A stretch of DNA of 64,000 nucleotides, taken from the NCBI GenBank assembly GCA_015179125.1, contig WHVA01000341.1, positions 62,001-126,000 of the forward strand, given 5' to 3'. Shown piece by piece: positions 11,501-22,249 of this stretch (position 1 is its first letter; each line of letters begins with the position of its first letter). A model generated the notes under the pieces. The model was not told the origin of the DNA and did not search any database. It saw nothing but the letters and a program-made list of their open reading frames with translations. The DNA comes from Gautieria morchelliformis. Lineage: Eukaryota > Basidiomycota > Agaricomycetes > Gomphales > Gomphaceae. The translations under genes were made by a program, and so were the position numbers.

Positions 11501-13190
11501 CGCTTGTGCGTGAATGTCGGCAGGGTTTAACTCGGGATAGATGGGCAGACGTGTAGTCGTGGTCGTGGTGGTCGTGGTGTTGAAGTGGGTTGAAACCTCT
11601 GCCACAGGCCGTGCTTGCGATTTTGTACTGGTCTTCCGAGTGCCCAGGGAGGGCGGCTGTGCCGGCTGATGAACAGGGCCGATTGCTAGGGCGTATGGAT
11701 GCGCATAAGTATATTGTGGTTGAGGCTGATGGGTTTTGACGCCGGGGAGCACAGGCTGCGAGGCCGAATGCGAGAGTGTTCGTTGTCGTGGGGGCTGCTT
11801 GAAACTCTACCAGAAATAAAGCGGTTCAGACGGGATGAGTTGAGGTGAGTGAACGGTAACTGAAAAGCGAAGGAACAGATAGTGATGGGAGGAGGGCCTG
11901 AAAAGGGACAATGAAAAGCGGACATACTTGCAACTGAGCTACTCCCTCGCCTTCATCAAGGTCTGCGTCCTCGTCATACCATGTACTTGCATCTCTGCGC
12001 CTCCGAAGCTCTGCCCCGGTCGTATCATCCTGGTGGCGGCCAGGAGCATTGCTGCCAGAGCCAGCGTTTGTGCTGGTGTGGGTATATCCTGTTGCATCGA
12101 GCCTCCCCTGGCAAGGGTCCTCGTCGCTAGCTTTAACACGGTCATTACTCACGACGTTCCCGCGGCGGACAGCCGTACTCCGACCGCGCTCCTCGACGCT
12201 CGTCCGTGCAGTACGATCATTTCCCGAATGCCCTCTAACATCATTCTGCTCTCTCTTTTCCCGTATACCGATGGGGGCATTGCGGTGCGCCCTACTCTGC
12301 GGGGGCTGGTGAAAAGGGGTGTGTGTGTGTGACCAGGAAACGCCGTCCTCGCTCCGCTGGCCTCGAACCGGAAAAATAAACGTCGACGGTGCTTCCTCGC
12401 TACGGCGCCCCGAAGTTGACGAGCGCAATTGCATCGGGGGCGGCGGTAACGAGGAACGTGAAGTCAACTGTGAGACGGGGGTGGGGATGGTAAGTGATGC
12501 GGGAGAGAACGTGTGCGACGTCGGAGAGAGCGTATTCCGAGAGGTATTGGGCTTTCGCGCGCCCTGGCCAAAAGTAAGAAACGACGCGATACTCGTGCGC
12601 GTGTCCCGATCGCGATCCCATTCTGCGCTTAAAGAGGAGGTACGGTCGCGAGCACTTAATGTCGAAAGCGGGCGACCACTATATATTGAGGTACGGTCTC
12701 GTGCTGATGCCGCGCTGTGCATGGGTGCTTCGCCGATCCCAGCGCCACCACCTGCACTGAAATATGTTTTGATCCCCAAGTGTCCTTGCGAATGGGAGTG
12801 CGAGTGCGAGTGGGAATGCGAATGCGAATGCGACGAAGACGACGCATACGACCGCGCACCCGACGACGCGCGTGGACGACCGATACCCACTTTCGCATGG
12901 CCAAATGTGTCATCCTCTCTGTCCCTATCTCGCCCGTTATAGTCATCCTGCGCATCCATACCCGGTCCCCCGAACGTGTTCCCGCGGGGCCGTCGCCGCT
13001 GGGGTGGAGGCTCGATGGGACCGTTGTAAGGAATGTACCATTCGTCACCGTCTGAGGATTTTAGATGGGACGAGGACGAGGAGTGGTCAGAACCCGGCAA
13101 GCCCATTATCTGGGCGAGCCGGGAGCGCGTCGCGGTCGTGGTCGTGGTTGTGGTGGTTGTAGAGACGAGAGTAGCACCGATATGGGACAT
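8510..13190 (-). CDS. large intrinsically disordered protein, 1,519 residues, function unknown
   Basis: Two exons: 13190-11928 and 11806-8510, joined across a 121-nt GT-AG intron (donor GTATGT, acceptor GTAG), so that GVAQLQ reads on into SFKQPPRQRTLSHSASQPVL. The start MSHIGATLVSTT is the first ATG in a frame whose earlier in-frame start-like codon is only GTG. The protein is almost entirely low complexity: a run of nine Thr near residues 10-20, a (Ser-His) repeat of about eight pairs encoded near 12.8 kb, and Ser, Pro and Arg-rich segments such as RSRSLSRTRSRKKSG. One better-conserved-looking block is AETWCDALMFPRPRFRAH with PPSSPEE following. There are no membrane helices or enzyme motifs. 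Such proteins in mushrooms are often conserved but unnamed; a regulatory or scaffold role would be guesswork. It converges on SMC1 with 206 bp between the stops. Many antisense open frames across it are shadows of its GC-rich codons. Confidence 0.8.
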
Positions 13191-14905
13191 TAGGGTAGAG
13201 AATAAAATGGGGAACACGAGGTGCTGGATAACGCAATTTGGGAACAGATGAATAGCTATCTAGTAAGTATGCAGCTCCCACCTGCTATTTAAGGAAGGAA
13301 AAGAGTGCTTCCGGGATGAGTACTTTTGAATGACAGGAGAGCAGGAGTACGAGAGCAACGAGTCTGTAAGGGAGTAAGAGACTGAACAGCGAGGGACCCG
13401 CAATGCAAGGTTGGTCGCTGGACACGACGCCCCGGCCCCGGGTGGGCTCTGTCGGGGCAAGGGAACCGCTAGAGCACTCGAGTCGTGCTGTAAAACGATG
13501 GGTATAGTTGCACTGGAGTCCATAAGGGAAGGACAGACCTCTTCGTTGTCTGCAACGACGAACACGCTGTGAGTCTGTCGGTTGAGGAAATAATATGACG
13601 GGAGCGGAGTTTGTACACGTGCGTAGGTAGCGATCAGAGCGCTTTCGGCTAGACGACGGGACCCTTTGTCTAAGAAATCAATCCCGAGCGCCAGACGAAG
13701 GGGAGAAGAGGATACGAGTCTCGAGTCGAAAATGGAGGTTAAGACTACGGTGGGTAATGCTGTCTACTCCAGGAAGAGCTTTCAGGTGATCGTCTTCTAA
13801 TCATCCAACAACTTCTGCGGCCGGCAGAGACGGTGCCCGGTTGTTCCCGCGAAGCCCCGCATCAAAGCCACTTCAAAAGATGAACCCACCGGGGCGCAAA
13901 AATTATTAGGCCGGACACAGGATACAGACCAGCCACGCCCACCTCGCCCATGGTGTCTGTTGCACGAGCACCAAAGCCCGTGCCGCGCCTGGAAATCCTG
14001 AACATCAACTTCGAATATAGCTAACAGTTCGATGGCCTCGGCATAGAAGAAAACGTCAAATCATTCACACACGGAACGATTAGACGAAAATACGCATGTG
14101 ACTTGGATGGCAGATGGACGCCACATCTAAGGAAGCAGCCATCACGCCTCAGGCCGCAGGAGCCATCATTGCTGCCATCATCGCTGTCCTGACACGTAAA
14201 CAATTTCCCTGGTCTACGGAGCCGAGATGATGGGAAACACAGCTTCAGGATAGCTGTTGGCAGTACTGTCCATGGACGGACGTCCTAATGGTCAGATTCC
14301 GAGCGAATCAACGGCATAGCCCATACATGAATGCCTCGATTCATCAACCAAAGTCACTCGCCTGGCCAGGGCCAGGGTTCCTAAGTATGAGCATGAAGGT
14401 TGACCCATGTCCTGGCTGAGGACGGACAGATCATGGAAGCACACACGGCGCCTTATCATAGGAAACCGCAATTAGATTCACCATTGCTAGCATACTGTAT
14501 ACTTGCAGCTAACTATGAAACCCTGAAGGGCTAGCCTCATAGACACGGGGAGATAGGCTAGCTATACAAATGTGCGCTCATATAAGTATAATGTCAACCC
14601 GTTGAAGCTCATATGATTAGAGCAGTCACGTCCTCAACCCTTTCTGGATGGAAATGAAGTGAAAATATTCAAATTAATACACTGATGCCCCATGGAAGTC
14701 GATGTGCCGGCAACCGTTTTGATATTTATCAATTAACGTCAGCCTCGCTGACGACCTCCGGAGCTAGCTTGGAGGTCGCTCCTTGAACATCACTCAAAAA
14801 AACATCGATCGCAGCCTGTCTGTCCCAGATCGTGCCGGCAAATATTCTATTCACAATTTCAACACAACGAACTCAATCTGGTCTCTTGTCGGCCAGCCAT
14901 TTACC
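13191..14905. other. 1.7-kb intergenic region
   Basis: Upstream (promoter) side of the disordered-protein gene and downstream side of the methyltransferase. Short frames are present but none shows a domain or a plausible exon chain. I see no repeat family in it. Confidence 0.5.
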
Positions 14906-16129
14906 TTATTCCTTCCTCTTGGACCAGGTCATGTAGAGCTCCATCTGCATGTCACGGCTCGGATCGTGGATTTCATATTCGGCTGCGTCAAAGATAGCGG
15001 AGTTCAAGTGCTTCATACCACTGCTGCGTCTCATAGCTGCGATTACTTGGCTTATCGACCTTCTGAACGATTCCGCGATCCGTCGAACCCCAACGTCTGT
15101 CCAAGAGACACATAGAACATGCCCGCGGATAAAACACCACTGGAACAAACTTACCGGTACGTGAGTCCTCGCACTTCGACACTGGGACGACTATCCGCCT
15201 TACTCTGACTTCGCTGAACAACTCCGACGACTCGAGAATTTCTTGAAAGGCCGAGCCTGCACGAGTATTCATATTCTTGCGTGCCTGACATTGATGAAGG
15301 AGTGTCCAGAAGTCTTCGTGGTTACCAGGGTCGGGTGAGTCGGAGTCGCCTTCTTGCAACACAGCATCAGCGTCTTCCAAAAGCAGCCAACCTCCGGGCT
15401 TGACGAGTTGCATGGTGCGGCTCAGGGCATCCTCGAACCCAGGGAGCTGTCCCAATGTTCCAGTACGAGTATTAATAATTGTAACACCTAAAGGCTTACA
15501 TGGCGGAAGACGAAACGTCCATGTACAATGTCAAAGGCTTGAGCCGCAAAGGGAAGTGGTTTTGAACAATCAAGGATCTGGAATCTTAGGTTCGGCGGCA
15601 GGGGTCTTGCTCCTGGCATGAGCGAGAAGACCTATTTCGAAAAATTTCACTGACCTTGACGGCAGGGCGGACAAGTCGACTGCGAGCACGTCCGCGTCTG
15701 GATATATTTCTGCTGCCTGTATGGCCCATGCTCCGCTGCCGCACCTACAAGATGTATAAGCGTCGGGCCGGCATCTTCCATTTTAGAATTTTGTGACCGA
15801 CCCTATTTCAAGAATGCTTCTCGGTGAAATGGAGACCTCCAGAGGGGCCAAAGAAAGTCCTCCTCCGAGGTAAAACTTGATAGCTTCATGCATGTCATCG
15901 AGCCTGCGCGGGTTAGACTTAGCAACCTAGGCATCTAGACGATGACGGTTAATGAACCTCTCAATTTCCTTAGGTGCGCCACAGACGTGCTTCAAACAGA
16001 TGAGCCAGAATTTGGGGACTTTAGAGATCGGTTAATACATACACTTAACACGTACTCAACCTGAGGTTGAACATCAGGCTCAAGCCGATCTGCGATATCG
16101 AGATTCGGTAGGAACTGGACGGGCTCCAT
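14906..16129 (-). CDS. S-adenosylmethionine-dependent methyltransferase (class I, fungal secondary-metabolism type)
   Basis: The start ATG is at 16129 (MEPVQFLPNLDIADRLEPDV). Exon pieces then give LDDMHEAIKFYLGGGLSLAP, the region leading into the SAM site (ISPRSILEIG joined across a short intron to CGSGAWAIQAAEIYPDAD), motif II (ADVLAVDLSALP), LRFQILDCSKPLPFAAQAFD (motif III), IVHGRFVFRH, and the post-motif LVKPGGWLLLEDADAVLQ. A last intron from GTAAGT (about 15155) to GGACAG switches the frame so that SKCEDSRT is followed by DVGVRRIAESFRRSISQVIA and ends MELYMTWSKRKE with the stop at 14906-14908. This is the layout of LaeA/UMTA-like methyltransferases. The substrate cannot be read from the sequence. 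A decayed duplicate lies 1.6 kb upstream on the same strand. Exons upstream of 15900 are the least certain. Confidence 0.8.
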
Positions 16130-17744
16130 GTGCGAGCCTAGAGGAATAAGCCCCGTAGGCTCCAGCTATTGTGGGGAAGGTAAAGGGAACGTATACAAGT
16201 CTTACGAGACTTGTCCTGGCTTATAGACATCTGCACTAAACGTTAACCTTGCTTTTGAGTTCAACCTTATCACTGTAACCGATTACGAGTAAGCCATGCT
16301 AGCCTTGAACTGGCAGTATAGTATACCTATCACAAGTTTACCTAAATTAACCTCTGGAACACAAAGGACACAGCTGCGCACCTGTAATCATCCAACATGG
16401 TCTGAATGGGGTAAGATAGGATCGAGGTTTGATCTGTTCTTCGCACCTCGAAAACTATTGTTGTAGATGACCGGCGAGTCATCAAGATGTTTAACCATGT
16501 TCTTGTCCCACTGATGAAAGGTCTATCTGAGCCCACAAAATTACTCGTTAGTCGCAGAAGAGCACGCTTGAGAGGGTTATCCGTACATCTGAGTGTGGAC
16601 CCCACTGGCTACTCCGACCTACAAGTTCCCCTCAACCCCCGGTCACCTCTGTCTCCGCGTTTAGTTAGAAGCGGTCGACTGTGCTCGGCTAGGAATCTGT
16701 ACGCGTACTTGACGGCACAGTATTTCCTTTCCGTCCCTCGTCGATGACAGGCTCCTCGGCTCGGTTCTGAGGACTTGAATCGTGAAGGTTACTAGTGGCT
16801 TTACACAGAGCTGGTGCATAATGATAGTTAGTGTATATAACATATAACATCCGGTAACTCACCTGAAGGCAGGGTCCGCGGACCCGGTCATCAAAACATT
16901 TTACCGATAACCCTACTGGAGGTTCTAGCTCCACTCTATTTGTCGATAGCGAGGAGGCTTTGTTTCAACTTTGGCTGAAAGGGCCTGATATAACCAGGTT
17001 CGTCTCGTTCCTCATGTTCGATATATCCAAGTACTATCTTGATCATTAGGTATCGAGCCCGCCGTGGAAAAGTATATTGGCAGCCGCCCCCTTACGCATG
17101 ACAGCCTTACCTGCCGATATCATGGACACGAGCATCAGTAACGCGTGGCGGCTTTGTTCATCCGAGCCTGACAGACAAGGTTTCGGCACTCGCATTCTTC
17201 TTGGCACGCTTGCCTTAGCCGAGGGTCGTGTTTTATGTGTCTAGAAACTTTAGAAGTGGCCTTTCGCTTGCTCAGCAAGGAGTCCAATTCTGAAGGAGCC
17301 TTGCCGCCATCACGGACACGAGCACGAGTCAAATGGTATCCTCATATCTTCGACGCTTGGAGCTTTAGAGAGAGGCCTATCTATACCACGTGTCGAGGCT
17401 GGAATAGGGTGGCCGCAGTGAAGGAGTGGGACGCAAGTTGTTCGCATCACCCACTATAGCCAATTGGCGTGGATTTAAATTCTTTGAAGAGGCTAAAGAT
17501 CCTATTCCTCTATGAGGTTTCATTTGCTTCTAGACCAGACCAGATAGGCATTCGAATTCGTTTGGAGGTTGTCGTTGATCTCCTCTTCAGCAGCCTCTAT
17601 TGCACCTGGGGTCTTTATAGACAGGAGCGATCGGCTGAATGACCGTCTGAAAGATGTAGCAATGCTGTGAACTCCCAATGACTAAAGTCACCTACACGTG
17701 GGTAATCACATCTAGACATAGGAACCATTGTTTTCTTTACATCG
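16130..17744. other. 1.6-kb region without a supportable gene
   Basis: Only short, mutually overlapping frames (all under 90 codons) in both strands. No domain, repeat family or exon chain recognised. It separates the methyltransferase from its pseudogene and may hold eroded duplicate sequence. Confidence 0.4.
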
Positions 17745-18830
17745 ACTGGCTGAAAAGCCCCGAGGGCTTGAGAATTCCTTGAAAGGTCGAACTTGCAAAG
17801 ATTTGTTAGGAAACGAGCGTCGAGTAGTTCGGCGTAGTCTGAAGCTTAACTAGGAAATGGTTCGTGCTTCTCCTTACTCATTCTGAGACACACGTATAAG
17901 TATGCGTGAATGTATAGTAGCATAGTCTTCCCAGTGTCTTTCGCTGCCACTGGGAAGTAAGTACATAGTTTGTATAACAAGTATCAAAGCTAACAATAGC
18001 TTGTAGTTTACAACTGTCTTTAGGTAGTGTATAACTATCCAGTGTCTTTCGCTGCCACTGGGAATTTACAACTGTCTTTAAGCGAAAGACACTGGATAGT
18101 TATACACTACCTAAAGACAGTTGTAAACTACAAGCTATAGTTAGCTTTGATACTTGTTATACAAACTATGTACTTACTTCCCAGTGGCAGCGAAAGACAC
18201 TGGGAAGACTATGCTACTATACATTCACGCATACTTATACGTGTGTCTCAGAATGAGTAAGGAGAAGCACGAACCATTTCCTAGTTAAGCTTCGGACTAC
18301 GCCGAACTACTCGACGCTCGTTTCCTAACAAGATTCCATTTATTCTGACAACCAGATGGTGGTGCCACATATTCCAGAAAGCTTTCTGCCCAGGCCCAAG
18401 CCCTACATCAACTTTGCATTTGTACATCTTCGAGGTCGCCAACCTCCGGGTTTGACGAGCTGTATCGCGCGGTTGAGGTCTACCTCAAAACCCAGGAAGC
18501 TATTAAACCTGAGCATCGAGATCAGATATGGGTCTAAGGCATGAGCGACTACTCAAATATATTATATTTCGATACAAAACACTAACCTCGACAGCAGTGC
18601 GGACAGGTCAACTGCAAGCACGTTTGCATCTGGACAGATTCCTACTGCCTGTATGGCCACGCCCCCCTACTATATGGGAGTGTATTCGTGTCAGTTCCGT
18701 GTCCTCCATTTTAACCTTTCGGCTTAGGCCATCTCCAGAATGCTCCCTGGTGAGGTTGAATCTTCGGGAGGCCAAAGGAAGCCTCGCTCCGAAATAAAAT
18801 TGATAGCGTCATGACCCTGACATTGACATC
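17745..18830 (-). pseudogene. decayed duplicate of the methyltransferase gene
   Basis: Nucleotide similarity to the gene at 14906-16129 is visible in the same orientation on both sides of an inserted element. On the left, GAGAATTCCTTGAAAGG near 17770 matches GAGAATTTCTTGAAAGG near 15235. On the right, GCCAACCTCCGGGTTTGACG near 18440 matches GCCAACCTCCGGGCTTGACG near 15389, and the segment around 18600-18660 matches 15670-15730 (ACTGCAAGCACGTTTGCATC against ACTGCGAGCACGTCCGCGTC). The duplicated part covers the second half of the SAM-binding domain. The frame is broken by substitutions and indels and by a 527-bp foldback insertion at 17804-18330, so no functional product is expected. It probably arose by local duplication followed by decay. 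Confidence 0.75.
17804..18330. mobile_element. foldback (inverted-repeat) element with 5-bp target-site duplication
   Basis: Two arms of about 250 bp (17804-18053 and 18081-18330) are reverse complements with only about two mismatches; a 27-bp spacer separates them. The ends are TGTTAGGAAACG and its complement CGTTTCCTAACA. The host pseudogene sequence AGATT occurs directly before (17799-17803) and directly after (18331-18335), i.e. a perfect 5-bp target-site duplication, and the flanking pseudogene aligns to the methyltransferase across the join. There is no open frame of note. It is a nonautonomous foldback element; the transposase family is unknown. Confidence 0.85.
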
Positions 18831-19320
18831 CAGACGAGAGACAAGTTCCTGATGCCACGAAATGACGTGCGGCTTCTGACACGTGGATCAGCTGGAGCTT
18901 GATCTCTCTGAGGGTTGGACAGCGAGTACATTTAGCGCCAGCAGCCAGACCTACATAGTTTATCCCCTAGCTGTGAAACCTACAGCATGAATATCCGCCT
19001 CGGGGGGGACTTCCGCCGTGAACAAAAGCTATGGACTGTTATGGATCGTTAGTTTTCGGGATAATCATCCAAATTTGGTAACTTTGTGATGTCATCGTCC
19101 TTACGAACTCGTACGCTACTCCTCAAGATTGCCCCAAATGCTCTTGCATACATAGTAGGATTTTGTCATATGACCACCTGGCGGGGAATGCGTCGCGTCA
19201 TGTTGCAGTGCATAGGCCTGTGTACCTTGTTGACGTTTCCTTATATATAAGACTTTGAATTGAACAGTAGTTTCAAGCCGGCACATACTCTACTTCAATC
19301 AACTAGTACTCCCCATAGAC
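18831..19320. other. intergenic, upstream region of the membrane-protein gene
   Basis: No gene recognised. Its right end holds the TATA box of the following gene. Confidence 0.4.
19242..19250 (+). promoter_or_regulatory. TATA box
   Basis: TATATATAA lies about 70 bp before the start codon at 19321, a normal distance for a fungal core promoter with a short leader. Confidence 0.5.
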
Positions 19321-20416
19321 ATGAACGATTCACGGACCTCTCTTTCCTCTGAGCCGCTTGCACGTTTAAGCAAGCCCGAGTTCCCCTTTCAGGAGCCCGA
19401 GGGTCCACCCTCGTTGGGCTACGACATCGCATCAAAGAAACGATCTATAGCCATCAGCGCGCTCATAATACTAGTTGTCAATGGTATAACTCCCGCTGCC
19501 ATATATTACATCTTCCAATATGGTGCGTACCGTCACGGTGTTTCTTGACTAGGTTGATGCAGATACTTTTTGTCTAACGTGAACGGTTATTCAGGAACGA
19601 ATGTATCCAGATCGAATGTCATAAATATCGTCGAAATAGCGACAACGTTTACTTTAATCCATTGGCCGTGGCGGCTCTGGCAGCTTCTGCGCAGAGGCGG
19701 CGAGCGTGCACCAAGAAACAGGACGGCACTGACATTGGACAGTTTCCAATGGAATTTTTGTATGTATGACTATCATTCAAAAGCACTACACGTCCTAATT
19801 TTACGTCCTAGTAATCGGTATCTTCCCCGTAACCATTTGCTGCGTCCTTGCTGGCACCAAAGAGTCTATGCGTTGGTACATGTTCGGGCCCGTTAGTCTT
19901 TTCTGCATCGTCGCAATGCAGATGGTCCTCACGTGGTTCTTGGCTCGCGCAAACGTCCGATTTCCATTCCAAACATCCTCTCTACCAGCTGACGAGCCTA
20001 CCCGTCCAGCCGTATATTTTATGTGGGTGTCATTTCTGCAATACAGTTTCAACACAAACCTCTAATGCCTTTTCTCAATCAGGGTAGAAGACGTTACAGC
20101 CTGTGATGGCGGTGGTGGTCAAGCTTTCCGTGAGCGGCTCAACTTGCGCTGGCAGGCCTCTCCATCATTCCGAAAGCTCATGGAGACTCTCACGCTTTAC
20201 CTCGGACTGGGATTTATTGCCCAGACTATGCTCCAAGTCGCTATATTATTTGCCACTGATGAGAAGGTCTTTGTAGCTGTCTCCACAGCTGTTTTGTGGG
20301 GATGGTGCGGAGCCTCGGCGCTATGGGCCATTCATTATACCAAGCGAGCTCTTCGAGAAGAGAAGTTACAGTGGACCAGCGGATACAGGCAGCATGACTT
20401 GCGTGTTGCGGTTTGA
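19321..20416 (+). CDS. multi-pass membrane protein, function unknown
   Basis: Four exons: 19321-19522; 19595 to about 19758 (ending before GTATGT); about 19812 to 20019; and about 20084 to 20416. The start gives MNDSRTSLSSEPLARLSKPE, a hydrophilic N-terminus. Hydrophobic helices follow: SIAISALIILVVNGITPAAI, VINIVEIATTFTLIHWPW, GIFPVTICCVLAG, SLFCIVAMQMVLTWFLA, YLGLGFIAQTMLQVAILF and a last one ending GASALWAIHY, so about six membrane spans. The exon joins restore GTNVSRSN and YFM-VEDVTACDGGGGQAF. This architecture is common among unnamed Agaricomycete membrane proteins; I recognise no catalytic motif. A TATA box precedes it. Confidence 0.7.
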
Positions 20417-20925
20417 GACACTATGGCCGCCCAACTCAGCGTAGTGCAATTGTGGTATTCCATGCATGCAGGCAGCTTGAAATACCGTTTAATATAAATA
20501 TAATTAATTGTCGTCCTCGATACAAGCCACTAGCAAGCATGGCGTGCTTTTCATCCTACTGGAAGCAAGGTGCCGATTGCAAACGAGTATTTCTTGTTCG
20601 CTCCGAGTCGCCAACTCATTACTAGCTGTAATCATGGAAAATTAATCGATGCATGCATGCATGCTTAATTCAAGCCTTTAAGCAGTTTCATGGACTCGAT
20701 TTTATGGCTTAGCAAATTTCGAGATCGATCTTTCGAGAACTTTGAAAGCTTACCAAGCGTGGACATACCCATGGCATTACAGACTGTAAGTAGCACAGAA
20801 ACATGGAGGAGCAACATTGCGGACGAGTGCCACAGACACTCGTGATTTTTTTGCCGTTTTTCGTTTAGAGCCTGAGGTAGAAGGCGGATTTTCTGTGAGT
20901 TGTGCACCCAAAGCCAGCGGAAGTC
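20417..20925. other. intergenic
   Basis: 3' side of the membrane-protein gene. Contains a short TGCA repeat (GATGCATGCATGCATGC near 20649). No gene seen. Confidence 0.4.
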
Positions 20926-21243
20926 CTACGTGTCCGGGGCTGTGGGGGCGCGCGGGGTGGTGGACACACTGCGGGTGCGACTCGGAGTGCGGCGGCGGCG
21001 GGCTGTTGTTGGGGCATGCCGCAGATGCCCGTGCAGGAACTTCGCATACAGCTTCGGGGTGTGCCTCTCGTCGACCGGCACCGCGGGCGACGCGAGCACC
21101 TCCACGAAGTGCGTGACGAGCGCCACAATACGTGCGTGCTGCTCCATGTCCAGCAGAGCCGCAAACTCGGGGCGCAGCATGTATCGCACGCGCCGAACAA
21201 CACGGCAGGCCACGCAAAACGACGGCCAATGCAATGCACCTTG
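20926..21243 (-). pseudogene. remnant resembling the C-terminus of a fungal transcription-factor domain
   Basis: A minus-strand frame reads ACRVVRRVRYMLRPEFAALL, DMEQHARIVALVTHFVEVLA, SPAVPVDERHTPKLYAKFLH. The phrase ending DERHTPKLYA(R/K)FL resembles the end of the fungal-specific domain of some basidiomycete Zn2Cys6 regulators, which I recall only in outline. Nothing recognisable lies upstream of 21243 and no zinc cluster is present, so this is a fragment. The sequence is much more GC-rich than its surroundings. It could instead be an exon of an unrecognised gene. Confidence 0.35.
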
Positions 21244-22249
21244 AGTTTAGCTACGCTGCCTGCGAGCGAAGCCGTAGGGCCGCTGCGTCCAATAGCGCGC
21301 CGCTGGGCAGACCGCGACCTTTGCACCTACCGCGGATAGCTATCTCTGAAGATTGGGCTTCTGCTAGGTAGGGAAGAGGGTTCAGTTTCGAGCCGACGAA
21401 AGCTCTCATCAGGGGGATACCGCTACCCCTACCGCTCGCCCTTCCCGTCCTGTTTAGGAGTCACTACTTCTGAGCCTTGCGACTAGTGGGAGTAAACGGT
21501 CCGCGCTCGTGAACGGGCCTTCAGCCATCTGCACAAGAGGCCGCTACGGCACTCGTGACCCACCAGCGGGATAGTCAGAGGACGGAGGCTTCGTCCTTGG
21601 AGCTGAGTAACCAGAGACTGCGGCGGTAGTTTCTAGTCCGGCGACAGGTATCCAGAAACGCGCGGCAGAATTCTCGCCCATCACGAGATAGTCGGCGGCC
21701 TGTCGATCAGGTGTTTCACGACCGCCGTCGCGCACTAAGCACGCGGCATGTCCCCCGCCGCGGCCCGGCTTGACGCTGCGGCGCTTCCACCAGCAGGATA
21801 TCCGTACGGACGCCGCGTAATACTTATACCAGCCATGTATCAGAAATAAACCTGGATAACGCAAAATGAATGATAAGTTTCGCTGGCATGGGCCGGACTT
21901 ACCATACCTTGAGAGACTTATATAGACCTCGTGGTGGCCCCACTTTGGGAAATTGGCAATGGCGCGCCGGCGGTGAGAGTACTGAAGCCCTCTTGCAGAT
22001 CATACAAGCTATTAACCGAGTCACGAGGAGACTCTCGAATATACTGTGCATAGAAGTGTCCCCGAAACAAATTGGCCTGATTGGAGCGTATCGGTGGAGC
22101 CCATGTATTTTTGGATCCCGTGAAGCGCTGATGTCCCCATCGGTAAAAGTATACACTACCCTGTGGCTGCGTTATAGCGCATGGATACCGTCTACCTACG
22201 CCGCAGTAGTAGTGACGGTTTGCCGCCTCTCTAGCATAGCGCTAGAACA
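21244..22249. other. 1-kb GC-rich region without a recognised gene
   Basis: A minus-strand frame of 106 codons at 21864-21544 is open but Arg/Gly/Ala-rich and matches no family I know. The stretch to about 21870 is compositionally unlike both flanks. The remainder is the upstream region of the mannosyltransferase gene. Confidence 0.4.

Noticed and set aside
10442-12942. Plus-strand open frames of 94-207 codons (for example 10442-10906, 10983-11477, 12319-12942).
   Set aside because: They lie antisense to the long disordered-protein gene and reflect its GC-rich, low-complexity codons.
17804-18330. Long hairpin as a transcription terminator or a structured RNA gene.
   Set aside because: The 5-bp target-site duplication and the interrupted pseudogene show that it is an inserted element.
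20777-21339. GC-rich frames of 100-154 codons on both strands as separate genes.
   Set aside because: They overlap each other in five frames; only one (20926-21234, minus) shows any family-like sequence, and that only as a fragment.
21544-21864. A 106-codon minus-strand frame as a gene of organellar origin.
   Set aside because: No family or organellar match could be named from the sequence alone; left as unassigned.
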